From positions 3,968,001 to 4,032,000 of the forward strand of contig NZ_CP036289.1 of assembly GCF_007748115.1 (NCBI RefSeq): a stretch of DNA of 64,000 bases. The letters are read 5' to 3'. Source of the DNA: Bremerella volcania. GTDB taxonomy: Bacteria > Planctomycetota > Planctomycetia > Pirellulales > Pirellulaceae. Under the pieces are notes generated by a model. The model saw nothing but the letters and a program-made list of their open reading frames with translations, did no database searches and was not told where the DNA came from. Of the stretch, positions 45,085 through 53,305 are shown piece after piece (positions within the stretch are counted from its first letter, which is position 1; every line of letters begins with the position of its first letter). Made by a program: the position numbers and the translations under genes.

Positions 45085-46521
45085 CTAGCGCCGATCGCGT
45101 CCACCACCGCCGCTGCCTCCGCGGCGGCGACGACCGCCACCACTGTTGCGGCCGCCTCGCTCATGAGGCCGGGACGGCGGAGCGTTCTCGTGACGCTCGA
45201 TGTTCTTGTCGACCATTGCCGTCACGGCATCGGTCCACGAAGGAATCTTCTTGTGCTTGTCCTTCGGTTTGTCTTCCTCATCGGAATCGCCGCGACGGCG
45301 ACGTGAGGGGCGACGACGACCGCGTGGTGCTTCGTCGAGATCGTCTTCGTTGTCGATATCGATATCGCTATCGAGATCGCTATCAAGATCCAAGTCGTCA
45401 TCGTCATCGTCGTAGTCATCTTCCGAGCGGCTCGGCCGACGACCGCGAGGAGCTTCTTCCTGCGTCGACTCCGATTCGGAGGCCTTACGCGAACGACGGC
45501 GACGACGACGGCGGCGCGTGGGACGTTGCTCTTCGTCGGTATCATCCTGGTCGGAACGAGAATCGCGGCTCTCGACTTCGTCGTTCAGGTCATCGTCCTG
45601 ATCATCGTCGTCCGGCGTTGCTTCGCGAACCTTCACTTCTTCATCGCTGCGCGTGCGTCGACCACGACGGCGACCACGCGTCCGGCCGCGACGTTCCTTG
45701 CGCGGTGCACGTTCTTCGTCTTCCTCTTGATCGTCATCGCCGACATCGGCGTCCATCACGTCGCTTTCGCGGGTTCCTTCGTCGAGGAAGATGCCGTCAA
45801 AGCCTTCGAAGTCGTCATCACTGGTCGGACGCAACTTGGCTGCCGGGCTGCCTATGATCTCGGAAGCTCGGGTTTCTTCCGGCGAACGTTCCAGCGGCTG
45901 CTTGAAAGCCGCCAGGTGAGGGCTTTCTTCCTTCTCCTGGGCTTTCGCCGGCTGTGGCTTTTCGGCCTTGGCCGTTACCGGTTTATCTTCTACCTGGGTG
46001 TCTTCGTCGGCCTGAGCCTCTTCCTCGTACTCCTCGTCTTCCTCTTCCTCAGGCGAGGCAAGTCCGAGCATGGAAGAGAGCGAAGCCCAATGGCTGCGTT
46101 TCTTCGGCTTCTTCTTTTTGGGCTTCGGAGGTTCTTCGGCGACGACTTCTTCCGTTGCGGCGACCGGCTCTTCGTGCGGCGGCTCGACGATCTCTTGATT
46201 GTCGACAGGGCCGTCGGAAACCTGTGAAAGTTCGTCCTCCGGTTCGACTGCGTCCTGGAACGCGTCTTCGGCAGCTTCGATGTCGGAAGCGGCGTCTTCC
46301 GCTGCTTGTTCGGCCGACTGCTGCGAGGCTTCTACTTGGGCTGCTTCTTCGGCAGCTGCCTTTTCAGCGGCCTCCTTTGCGGCGGCTTCTTCCGCGGCTT
46401 TTTGCTCGGCCTCTTTCGCAGCGGCTTCGGCGGCTTCGGCCTGTTCCAGTTCTTCTTTCGAGATGGCGCCAATTTCGGCGGCGAGAGATCGCCAATGCCC
46501 AGCTTTGTTCGAATTGCTCAT
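45085..46521 (-). CDS. Large disordered acidic/Arg-rich protein with repeated HWxSL motifs
   Basis: 478 residues, almost entirely low-complexity. Three short ordered motifs stand out: GHWRSLAAEIGA (about 8-19), SHWASLSSMLGL (about 143-154) and IPSWTDAVTAMVDKNIE near the C-terminus. Between them are an Ala/Glu helix (about 22-90), an acidic stretch, several Arg runs (RGRTRGRRRGRRTR, RRRRRRRR) and long Asp runs; the tail is Arg/Gly-rich (RGG-like). The pattern suggests an RNA- or DNA-binding scaffold, possibly a condensate-forming protein. No family assignment; similar proteins with the W motif seem common in planctomycetes. It ends in a strong terminator. Confidence 0.75.
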   Translation of the reverse strand: MSNSNKAGHWRSLAAEIGAISKEELEQAEAAEAAAKEAEQKAAEEAAAKEAAEKAAAEEAAQVEASQQSAEQAAEDAASDIEAAEDAFQDAVEPEDELSQVSDGPVDNQEIVEPPHEEPVAATEEVVAEEPPKPKKKKPKKRSHWASLSSMLGLASPEEEEDEEYEEEAQADEDTQVEDKPVTAKAEKPQPAKAQEKEESPHLAAFKQPLERSPEETRASEIIGSPAAKLRPTSDDDFEGFDGIFLDEGTRESDVMDADVGDDDQEEDEERAPRKERRGRTRGRRRGRRTRSDEEVKVREATPDDDDQDDDLNDEVESRDSRSDQDDTDEEQRPTRRRRRRRRSRKASESESTQEEAPRGRRPSRSEDDYDDDDDDLDLDSDLDSDIDIDNEDDLDEAPRGRRRPSRRRRGDSDEEDKPKDKHKKIPSWTDAVTAMVDKNIERHENAPPSRPHERGGRNSGGGRRRRGGSGGGGRDRR

Positions 46522-46854
46522 GTATTAAGTCAACGATTGCCCGGATTACGGGCCATGCCTTCCTGCATAAAGGGGACCCCCCCGCTTTGGGTGATTGCGG
46601 GCCATTAGACGGCTCTTCGCGGCGACCTCACGCTACCTACGACAATTTCTGTGGTCGCCAACCCTCATGGCGGGGATGCTTGCATAGTCTTGCTTATCAT
46701 ACCGCGGCCGTAGAATCTTGGGAAGGTGATTCGCTGTTTGAAGATACGACACGCTCAGGCGAGCCCGCACAAGCCTCGCAGCCCCCAAGAACGACAGCAA
46801 GCCGAGTCCCCTCGCAAAGGACTCGACTTGCTAAATCCCCCAACGGATTGCCGA
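46522..46854. other. Non-coding gap between two minus-strand genes
   Basis: 333 bases. It contains the inverted repeat at 46797-46831 and must hold the promoter of the disordered-protein gene. I see no coding sequence and no clear promoter hexamers. Confidence 0.5.
46797..46831 (-). terminator. Inverted repeat after the outer-membrane protein gene
   Basis: GCAAGCCGAGTCC (46797-46809) and GGACTCGACTTGC (46819-46831) form a 13-bp stem with one mismatch and a 9-base loop, 24 bases after the minus-strand stop. There is no T-run, so it is a probable but not certain terminator. Confidence 0.55.
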
Positions 46855-48144
46855 TTACTCGGTCGGATACATCGAGAACGTACCGTTATTCGCCACATTA
46901 AACAGTGGGCGATAGTAGTTCTTGCCCGCACTGGCTGAGCTGCATGCGCGGGGGTACCAAACCAAATTGATTCCGATATTCCAGGTTTCGGAGGTGTAAG
47001 CCCCTCCGATGTCCTCGTTGTCGTTGCGCGGAATCAGGTATAGGAAATTCGTTTCCACGGCCAGGCACTTGGTGATCGGCACGTTCAGGTCCGCGCCCAC
47101 CAAGCCGAGTTCGTTGTCGGTCCAACCGCCGGAGAATCGCATTTCACCGCCGCAAACTTCCAACGGAGTTCGGTAGAAGAACGCGAACATGTTGTGCGGC
47201 TGGTACGAACCATTGACGATGGTCGGGGCCGAAGCACCTGGCAGCAGGATTTGTTCGTTGATATCGCTCGTTTCGTCGGAAGCCGTGAACCAGAAGCCGA
47301 ATTCACCCTTGCATTGGAACTTCCAGCTGAGTTCACCGCGGATCTGGCTGGCATCGATATCGTAGTACCAGTGATCGCTCATGTGGTCGTAAACCAGACC
47401 GCCTTGCCAGCCCCAGTCAACGCGACGGAAGATACCGGCCGTCAAAAAGAACTGATCGCGGCTATCATCGGTGAAGCTGGCTCCATGCAAATTGGCGTTG
47501 CTGCCGTTGGCGCCCAACTGAACGCCGAAACCGTGGTCTCGCGAAAACAGCGGGGCCCCCCAGTTCACGCCGTACAGAAAACCAAAGCTGCCATCCATGC
47601 CTGCATTTAAAGGCCCTTTAAAGCCTTCGACGCCGGCTCGGAACGAAAGGTTTTCCAGCGGCAGACGGAAGCAAAGCGGAAAGCAGATCGTTTCGCAGGG
47701 ACCGCAAACACCACACGAATCACACCCGCCGCCGCAGTGGCTACCACCCTGGCAAGACGAACAGCCAGGGCCGCCGTGGTAGGTCGCCGGATCATGAATG
47801 CCAGCCACGGCGGGGCCTTCCATGATGATTTCACCTTCCATAGGCATTTCGCCGGAAGCTTCACTCAAGACGGAATAATCGACCGTATCAATGTCGCCGG
47901 CTTGCACCTTCGAAGCGACATAGCTTGCCCGGGCAACGCGTTGCCGAGCAGCGAAGACGCGATCTTGATCGGTCGAGAACAGGCTCCGAATCGCCTTGGT
48001 GGGCGAAGGGGGAAGATTGTAGTCATCCGAAACCACGTGCTGCAGCTTAGCAGGTTCACGCGGTTCTGCTGCGGTCGCGAGATCCGCAAACACACTACCG
48101 CATGACGCGGTCAGCAAGGTCAGAATCCAGGGGAAGACTCGCAT
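46855..48144 (-). CDS. Predicted outer-membrane beta-barrel protein (planctomycete-specific, DUF6666-like)
   Basis: 429 residues from the ATG at 48144 (MRVFPWILTLLTASCGSVFA), preceded by AAGGAAAGG; the frame extends 10 codons further. A Sec signal peptide is followed by an unstructured region and a Cys/Gly/His-rich segment (CSSCQGGSHCGGGCDSCGVCGPC, given as pairs of Cys near residues 128-160). The second half has alternating hydrophobic strands typical of a barrel (FRAGVEGFKGPLNAG, WGWQGGLVYDHMSDHWYYD, LGLVGADLNVPITK), ending IGINLVWYPR plus a short tail. The family name is a tentative recollection. Function unknown. Confidence 0.72.
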   Translation of the reverse strand: MRVFPWILTLLTASCGSVFADLATAAEPREPAKLQHVVSDDYNLPPSPTKAIRSLFSTDQDRVFAARQRVARASYVASKVQAGDIDTVDYSVLSEASGEMPMEGEIIMEGPAVAGIHDPATYHGGPGCSSCQGGSHCGGGCDSCGVCGPCETICFPLCFRLPLENLSFRAGVEGFKGPLNAGMDGSFGFLYGVNWGAPLFSRDHGFGVQLGANGSNANLHGASFTDDSRDQFFLTAGIFRRVDWGWQGGLVYDHMSDHWYYDIDASQIRGELSWKFQCKGEFGFWFTASDETSDINEQILLPGASAPTIVNGSYQPHNMFAFFYRTPLEVCGGEMRFSGGWTDNELGLVGADLNVPITKCLAVETNFLYLIPRNDNEDIGGAYTSETWNIGINLVWYPRACSSASAGKNYYRPLFNVANNGTFSMYPTE

Positions 48145-48508
48145 GGCCTTTCCTTCCTTCGACAATTGAAACACCGGGGGGGAGACGGTCAGTGGACGCG
48201 CAACTGGGCGCTGTCCATTTCTGGTATCGTCACCGGCAAAGTCAGCACTTTCAGAAAAGTCGAGATAATCCGCAAAGTTTTCCCAGTCTTCCGCTCAGAA
48301 GCCTCGACAGCAGCTATACACTTGTCGCATATCTCCCAGTCAACCAGATTTTGGGGCAATGGATAAAATGGCAGGGGATTGCCGGTTGATCGGATTATTC
48401 TGTTTTTTTGTGTGGTAGGGGCTCGATAAACACTACCGTCAACGAAAATTTGATATCCGACATGCCGCGTCGACCTGACGCTTCAACTTTCGAGAAGGAT
48501 CTCAACCC
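48145..48508. other. Non-coding region between divergent secreted-protein genes
   Basis: 364 bases between the minus-strand outer-membrane gene and the plus-strand Cys-rich gene. I see no gene, repeat or recognisable promoter in it. Confidence 0.5.
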
Positions 48509-49072
48509 ATGAAAACGCAACTTCTGGCTGCCGCCGTCGTGCTGGCTACCAGCATCCAGGCCTACGGCCAATCGTGTGGCTGCGAAAGCAATCATGTTGT
48601 CTCCCACCACCACGTTGCTAGCTGCGGGTGCGATCGCTGCTGCACGCCATGCTTTAATCCACTGGGCGAGTTGGTCCAAGGGGTTGGCTTTACCCTGAAG
48701 CATGGTGCCTGTGCCGTAAAACGCACGGTTCATAGCCTGTTCCATCCGATCCGTTTCAACGGCTGCGGCTGCGACACGACTCCCTCGTGCGGCTGTGATA
48801 CCTGCGGATGTGGATCGAACTGGGATGGCTACGAGTCGCATCACCCCGGCGTGGAATACATCGAACAAGGTCATCCTACCGCCCCATCGATTCCCGGCCC
48901 GCCGATGGTTCCAACCGCCGAACCCACCCCAATGCGTGAACCTGGCAAATGGCAACCGGTCGGCACCCAGGCCCACCGATCGCCCAACCAGGTCTCCCAT
49001 TACTCGAAGCGAGTCGCAGCGAAACCAACGACGCGACCTGCTACGTACTACGCTCCCACGCCAGCCAAGTAA
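48509..49072 (+). CDS. Small secreted Cys/His/Gly-rich protein
   Basis: 187 residues. Sec signal peptide (1-21, ending AYGQ). The mature part has repeated CGC and CGCD units (SCGCESNH, SCGCDRCCTPCF, GCGCDTT, SCGCDTCGCGSN), 17 or so Cys in about 80 residues, then a Pro-rich tail. The Cys spacing suggests metal binding or disulphide cross-linking, similar to proteins thought to form part of the planctomycete envelope. It resembles in style the Cys-rich segment of the divergent neighbour, so the two may act together. It ends in a strong terminator. Confidence 0.75.
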   Translation: MKTQLLAAAVVLATSIQAYGQSCGCESNHVVSHHHVASCGCDRCCTPCFNPLGELVQGVGFTLKHGACAVKRTVHSLFHPIRFNGCGCDTTPSCGCDTCGCGSNWDGYESHHPGVEYIEQGHPTAPSIPGPPMVPTAEPTPMREPGKWQPVGTQAHRSPNQVSHYSKRVAAKPTTRPATYYAPTPAK

Positions 49073-49117
49073 TCGCCCCTACCTGGTTAGCGAGAAGGCG
49101 TCCTGCCAAACTAAAAG

Positions 49118-49147
49118 AAGGGGAGTCCGATGGGACTCCCCTTTTTT
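49118..49147 (+). terminator. Rho-independent terminator of the Cys-rich protein gene
   Basis: A 9-bp stem (GGGGAGTCC at 49120-49128, GGACTCCCC at 49133-49141) is followed by TTTTTT. It lies about 46 bases after the stop at 49072. Confidence 0.92.
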
Positions 49148-49185
49148 GCATGCGTGGGTACTAGTACCTCGATACTAACGGGTAG

Positions 49186-49325
49186 CCCAGAGAGCATTCT
49201 CTGGGTCGGCTTGCCGACAAGCGGCTCATGCATGGACGTTGAATTCGATAGAAAGATGCCATTTGATCCACGCCGGCACCATGAGCCGCTTGTGGCCTGT
49301 GGCCACCCAGAGAATGCTCTCTGGG
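49186..49325. repeat. REPIN-like inverted pair of palindromic repeats
   Basis: Left copy 49186-49230, right copy 49280-49325, inverted to each other. Each copy starts with an 8-bp palindrome (CCCAGAGA-GCAT-TCTCTGGG), continues with a second small palindrome and ends with ACAAGCGGCTCATG or its near match. The second palindromes differ (GTCGGC-TT-GCCGAC on the left, GTGGCC-TGT-GGCCAC on the right) but each can still fold on itself. The whole lies between convergent genes. This is the structure of REP/BIME or REPIN elements. Confidence 0.75.
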
Positions 49326-49339
49326 TCACCCTCCTATCT

Positions 49340-50485
49340 CTAGATCTGATCGAGTACCTGGCCCAGATCAGCAATCAAATCTTCGGCAGCTTCCAGGCCC
49401 ACCGAAATTCGGATCAGTTCATCTTTGATCCCATGCGCCAGGCGGTCGGCTTTGTCGTAGCTGGCATGTGACATCGAGGCTGGCTGCTCGATCAACGATT
49501 CGACCGCGCCCAGGCTCACCGCAAGCTGAAAGAGCTTCGTGTCGTCGCACACCTTCTTCGCCGCGGCAAACCCCCCTTCGACCTCAAAGCTCATCATGGC
49601 CCCGAAGCCGCCGTCCATCTGCCTGGCGGCGATGTCGTGGCCGGGATGGGTCTTAAGGCCAGGGTAAAGAACGCGGGTTACCTTAGGGTGCTCGTTCAAG
49701 TACTCGGCGATCTTCTGAGCCGTACGGCATTGCTCGCGGACGCGCAGTTCCAGCGTTTTAATCCCGCGTGAAGCCAGGAACGAACCAAATGGATCGAGTA
49801 CGGCCCCGGTCGCGTTTTGAATGAAGTAGAGTCGATCGTACAGTTCTTTATCCTTCACGACCAACGCCCCGCCGAGCACATCGCTGTGACCGGCCAGGTA
49901 CTTGGTAACCGAGTGCTGCACGATATCGATGCCCAGTTCCAGCGGTCGCGTCAGCACCGGCGTGGCAAACGTGCTGTCGACGCCTAGCAGCACGCCGGCA
50001 TTCTTCGCCACCTCGGCACACGCGGCCAAGTCGGTGATCGACATCAGCGGGTTGCCGGGGCTTTCGACCCACATCATCTTCGTGTTGGGGCGAACCGCCG
50101 CGGCCAGGTTTTCGGGATTGGTGGCGTCGACCAGCGTGATCCCAATATTGTTCTTCTGCGTAATCTTATGCAGCAGGCGATAGGTGCCGCCGTAGATGTC
50201 GGTGCCGGCGACGATATGATCGCCCGCTTCCAGCAGCATCGTCGCGCAGTGCGTCGCGGCCATGCCGGAGGCAAACGCCAGGGCTCCACAGCCCCCTTCC
50301 AGTTCGGCGAGGGTGGTCTCCAGGTTCTTGCGAGTCGGGTTGCCGCTCCGCGAATAATCGAACTCGCCCCACTCCCCCGCCCCAGGCTGGACGAAGGTGG
50401 AAGCGACATGGATCGGTGGAACAACCGCCCCGGTCTGCGGATCCTTCTTGTTGCCGACGTGGATGGCCTTGGTTCGAAAATGCAT
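49340..50485 (-). CDS. PLP-dependent trans-sulfuration enzyme (cystathionine gamma-lyase/synthase family)
   Basis: 381 residues of the Cys/Met metabolism PLP family. The PLP lysine is in HSVTKYLAGHSDVLGG. Other signatures are YSRSGNPTRKNLE, FASGMAATHCAT, DIYGGTYRLL, VESPGNPLMSITDL and SLGAVESLIEQPASMSH. The usual Ser and the two Arg residues are kept, but the sequence alone does not separate gamma-lyase from gamma-synthase or beta-lyase. It starts 15 bases after its paralogue at 50501-51700; together they could run the two-step exchange between homocysteine and cysteine (synthase/lyase pair). Confidence 0.9.
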   Translation of the reverse strand: MHFRTKAIHVGNKKDPQTGAVVPPIHVASTFVQPGAGEWGEFDYSRSGNPTRKNLETTLAELEGGCGALAFASGMAATHCATMLLEAGDHIVAGTDIYGGTYRLLHKITQKNNIGITLVDATNPENLAAAVRPNTKMMWVESPGNPLMSITDLAACAEVAKNAGVLLGVDSTFATPVLTRPLELGIDIVQHSVTKYLAGHSDVLGGALVVKDKELYDRLYFIQNATGAVLDPFGSFLASRGIKTLELRVREQCRTAQKIAEYLNEHPKVTRVLYPGLKTHPGHDIAARQMDGGFGAMMSFEVEGGFAAAKKVCDDTKLFQLAVSLGAVESLIEQPASMSHASYDKADRLAHGIKDELIRISVGLEAAEDLIADLGQVLDQI

Positions 50486-50500
50486 CAGGTGGATTCCCTT

Positions 50501-51700
50501 CTATGCGTTGTCCAACGCTTGCTTCAGGTCTGCGATCAGATCTTCCGTGTCTTCAATACCACAGGCGATGCGGATCATGTTGTCGTAGATGCCGAACTTG
50601 GCTCGGTTCTCAGGCGTCTGCTGGTAGTAGCTCATCACCAGCGGCTGCTCGATCAACGATTCCACGCCCCCCAGGCTCGGAGCGATCTTGAAGATCTTGG
50701 CATTGTCGACCACGTTGGCCGTCTTTCGCCAGTCGGCGTCCTTCACGTTGAACGTCACCAGGCCGCCGTAGCCGCGCATCGTGGCTTTTGCGATTTCGTG
50801 ATAGGGATGCGAGGGAAGCCCAGGGTAATAGACCTTTTCGACCATCGGATGATCTTCCAGGAACTGGGCGACCGCCATGCCGTTGGCGTTGTGACGTTCC
50901 ATTCGCAGCGAGAACGTCTTCAGGCCACGAAGCAAAAGGTAACAGTTGTGCGGAGCGTTAATGCCCCCCATCACGCCGCGCAGCTGACGCACGTCGGCCA
51001 GTTTCTCTTCGCTGCCGATAATCGCCCCGGCGAGAAGATCGTTGTGGCCGGCCAGGTACTTCGTGGCCGAGTGCAACACGTAGTCGACCCCATACTCCAG
51101 CGGACGCAGGTTGTATGGCGTGGCCAGCGTGGCATCGATCAACGTTTCCACGCCGTGCTTCTTACCAATCTCGGTAAACTTTTCCAGGTCGACACAGCTT
51201 AAATGCGGGTTGGTCGGCGACTCACTGATCAGCATCTTGGTGTTGGCGTCGATGGCCTTTTCCATTGCGTCATAATCGCCGGTCTTCACGGTCTTAGTTT
51301 CGACACCGAAGCGAGCCAGGTGCTTGCCGCAGAACTCACGACTACGGTGGTAACACTCGTCGAAGAAGACGACGTTGTCGCCGGAACTGACCTTGGCCAT
51401 CAACAGCCCGACGAATGCCGCCATGCCACACGAGTAAAGGACGGCCGATTCGCCTCCTTCAATAGCGGCCAACTTGGCTTCGGCCGTTTTCTCGCCGGGG
51501 TTGCCGTAACGGCCGTACTCTTCGCGGACCTGGTTTTCTTCGATATAGCGAATGATCGCCTCGGTATTGTCGAAGGTGTAGGTCGACGCACAGAAGATGG
51601 CATCGGTGATCGCGTTACCCGGCTTCATGCGGGCCTCACCCCCTTGGACGGCGATGGTGGAGGTGCCTACGTTTGCTTTTTGTTCTGGAGCCACTGACAT
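50501..51700 (-). CDS. PLP-dependent trans-sulfuration enzyme, second copy
   Basis: 399 residues from the ATG at 51700 (MSVAPEQKANVGT); the frame continues 59 codons upstream without family similarity. The PLP lysine is in HSATKYLAGHNDLLAGA. Further motifs: YGRYGNPGEKTAEAKLA, YSCGMAAFVGLL, FFDECYHRSREFCGKHL, ISESPTNPHLSCVDLE and SLGGVESLIEQPLVMSYY. The N-terminal half differs more from typical gamma-lyases than the neighbour does, including FFDECYHRS in place of the usual DxYGGT, so it may use a different substrate. It is the first gene of the pair. Confidence 0.88.
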   Translation of the reverse strand: MSVAPEQKANVGTSTIAVQGGEARMKPGNAITDAIFCASTYTFDNTEAIIRYIEENQVREEYGRYGNPGEKTAEAKLAAIEGGESAVLYSCGMAAFVGLLMAKVSSGDNVVFFDECYHRSREFCGKHLARFGVETKTVKTGDYDAMEKAIDANTKMLISESPTNPHLSCVDLEKFTEIGKKHGVETLIDATLATPYNLRPLEYGVDYVLHSATKYLAGHNDLLAGAIIGSEEKLADVRQLRGVMGGINAPHNCYLLLRGLKTFSLRMERHNANGMAVAQFLEDHPMVEKVYYPGLPSHPYHEIAKATMRGYGGLVTFNVKDADWRKTANVVDNAKIFKIAPSLGGVESLIEQPLVMSYYQQTPENRAKFGIYDNMIRIACGIEDTEDLIADLKQALDNA

Positions 51701-52032
51701 GACGGGTGTTCTCGCAAGCGATGCGGGTACGTGGCAGATCGAAGGCAGCACGCCTTGCAAGAACGCCACGGATCCCAAATGTTCGATAGGGCCGCAGCAT
51801 GTGATCTGTTCTAAGAAAAATTGCCGCTGGGAGGAGCGACAACGGCACTTTAGCAGATAGGCTGCAAGCGGCCACAAATCCCTATTAAACCAGCTTAGAG
51901 TGTAACCGAGCGCAATCTGCCCCGCAACGGGCTGCTTTCTCTATTTTGTCGCGGGTCTACGCATTTCAACATCGTCCCATAAACTCCCATGAATCCGAGG
52001 CGAGTCCCCCTTAAGGGTCAGGGAGTATCAGC
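51701..52032. other. Upstream region of the trans-sulfuration pair
   Basis: 332 bases containing the promoter of the minus-strand PLP genes. A minus-strand GCTAAAG with nearby CGCTTGCAGC loosely recalls SAM-II riboswitch elements, but the pairing does not hold, so I do not call a riboswitch. Nothing else is seen. Confidence 0.4.
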
Positions 52033-52137
52033 ATGAAAGTTTACCTAATCGTCAAATCCAACTACTTGCGAGCGAGCATGAATGCCTTTAAAACCGGTGA
52101 TTCGTTTACCGTCCCCGACACGGATTTCGGATGGTAA
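52033..52137 (+). CDS. Possible small protein of 34 residues
   Basis: Open frame ATG at 52033 to TAA at 52135-52137, encoding 34 residues (MKVYLIVKSNYLRASMNAF at the start, ending PDTDFGW). It is preceded by AGGGAG at 7 bases, a good ribosome site. It lies 40 bases before the CAP-domain gene in the same direction, so it may be a leader peptide or a small partner. There is no similarity that I recognise, and short frames with a chance ribosome site do occur. Confidence 0.4.
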   Translation: MKVYLIVKSNYLRASMNAFKTGDSFTVPDTDFGW

Positions 52138-52177
52138 GGCCCGCTTCCATTCCCGCCCACGGAGGTTGTTCTCCCCC

Positions 52178-52705
52178 ATGACCCGATTGCCCCTAGCCCT
52201 ATTGTTGACGCTGACCTTGTCCGCGTCGCTCGTTGCCGCACCGACCACCACCGAGTCCAAAGCCGACGAGAAGAAGGAAGTGGAAACCAAGAAAGCAGAC
52301 GCCCAAGCACCCGGCGACAACTTTCTCCACAAGCACCCCACCCTGGTAAAGATGTGGCATCACTCGAACCAGGTTCGTGCCCGGTATCAACTGCCGGCCC
52401 AGCGAATCAGCCCGGAACTGACCAAAGCCGCCCAGGACCATGCCTGGTACATGGCCCGTACCGGCCAGTTCAGCCACTCGGTCAACGGTGGCTTCGTCTC
52501 GCGTGCTCGACGTCACCACTACCCAGGCTCGCCGTACGGCGAGATCATCCTGTACGGTTCGCCCAGCATTTCCGAATGCTTCAACGGCTGGCTCAACAGC
52601 CCAGGCCATCGAGCCATCCTGCTCAGCGGGGCGCGAGAAGTTGGCTACGGCTACGCCATTGGACGCAACGGCACCGCCTATTGGGTTGGCGTGTTTGGCA
52701 ACTAA
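52178..52705 (+). CDS. Secreted CAP-domain (SCP-like) protein
   Basis: 175 residues from the ATG at 52178, preceded by GGAGG at 12 bases. Sec signal peptide (1-21, ending LVAAP), then a Lys/Glu-rich linker and a CAP domain: MWHHSNQVRARYQLPAQRISPELTKAAQDHAWYMA, FSHSVNG, YGEIILYGS, FNGWLNSPGHRAILLSGAREVGYGYAIG and YWVGVFG. The cavity His and Glu residues of the family (HS, GEI, GH) are present. The function of bacterial CAP proteins is generally unknown. It ends with a terminator. Confidence 0.88.
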   Translation: MTRLPLALLLTLTLSASLVAAPTTTESKADEKKEVETKKADAQAPGDNFLHKHPTLVKMWHHSNQVRARYQLPAQRISPELTKAAQDHAWYMARTGQFSHSVNGGFVSRARRHHYPGSPYGEIILYGSPSISECFNGWLNSPGHRAILLSGAREVGYGYAIGRNGTAYWVGVFGN

Positions 52706-52731
52706 CACGCTTGGCGATTAAACAAACCAAT

Positions 52732-52772
52732 GAAAAGGGGCATCGAAGCCATAGTTTCGGTGCCCCTTTTTC
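52732..52772 (+). terminator. Rho-independent terminator of the CAP-domain gene
   Basis: GAAAAGGGGCA (52732-52742) pairs with TGCCCCTTTTTC (52761-52772), with further inner pairing (TCGAA/TTTCGG), and runs into TTTTT. It lies 27 bases after the stop at 52705 and 28 bases before the convergent lipoprotein stop, so it may serve both. Confidence 0.9.
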
Positions 52773-52799
52773 GTCTCCAAAAGAGAACCGTCATTCGGT

Positions 52800-53276
52800 C
52801 TAATCGACCAGTTCGATCACACCGACATCGTTGTCGGTTTCTTTCACGACGATTTCGATTCCCGACTTCTTGAAGTCGGCGTAACGTTTGGGCACGAGGT
52901 TCTTTTCGCGCAGTCCGCCTGGCTCGCGGATCTCGGTCACGACATTGCCACTGGCGTCGACCAGTTGCACCTTGTGGATCGCGACACGATGCGTCCCCGG
53001 CGTAAGCCCATCACCTGGGTCGAACGTTTGTGCTTCGAAGTAGCCGCTGCTATCGGTAATCGCCGAACCACCTCGGCCGGTAGCTTCGACCGGCTGAAAG
53101 GTAACCACGGCGTCGGCGACTGGCTGGCCTTGATAGGTGACCTGGCCGGTGACCTCGTAGACCGGCGGTCGCCCGCGCGTCCATTTGTCTTCTCGCTTGC
53201 CACTACAGCCGACCAGCAAGACGGATACGACGGCAGCAATGACCAGGCACTTGAGGGCATGTGAAATGCGGTTCAT
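52800..53276 (-). CDS. Small lipoprotein with carboxypeptidase-regulatory-like (Ig) fold
   Basis: 158 residues. Lipoprotein signal peptide with lipobox VLLVGC (Cys at about residue 24). The rest is one beta-sandwich domain: VYEVTGQVTYQGQPVADAVVTFQPV, SGYFEAQTF, GTHRVAIHKVQ and VPKRYADFKKSGIEIVV, the pattern found in planctomycete proteins encoded next to DUF1559 genes. A very strong ribosome site (AGGAGG) precedes the ATG. It lies 30 bases downstream of the broken DUF1559 gene on the same strand, probably as one operon. Confidence 0.85.
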   Translation of the reverse strand: MNRISHALKCLVIAAVVSVLLVGCSGKREDKWTRGRPPVYEVTGQVTYQGQPVADAVVTFQPVEATGRGGSAITDSSGYFEAQTFDPGDGLTPGTHRVAIHKVQLVDASGNVVTEIREPGGLREKNLVPKRYADFKKSGIEIVVKETDNDVGVIELVD

Positions 53277-53305
53277 AAGACGTCCTCCTGTTGGGATCCA
53301 ACGCG

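Noticed and set aside
51845-51905. SAM-II riboswitch-like elements (CGCTTGCAGC and GCTAAAG on the minus strand) upstream of the trans-sulfuration genes
   Set aside because: The distance between the supposed stem arms is too long and the pseudoknot bases do not pair, so it does not satisfy the SAM-II fold.
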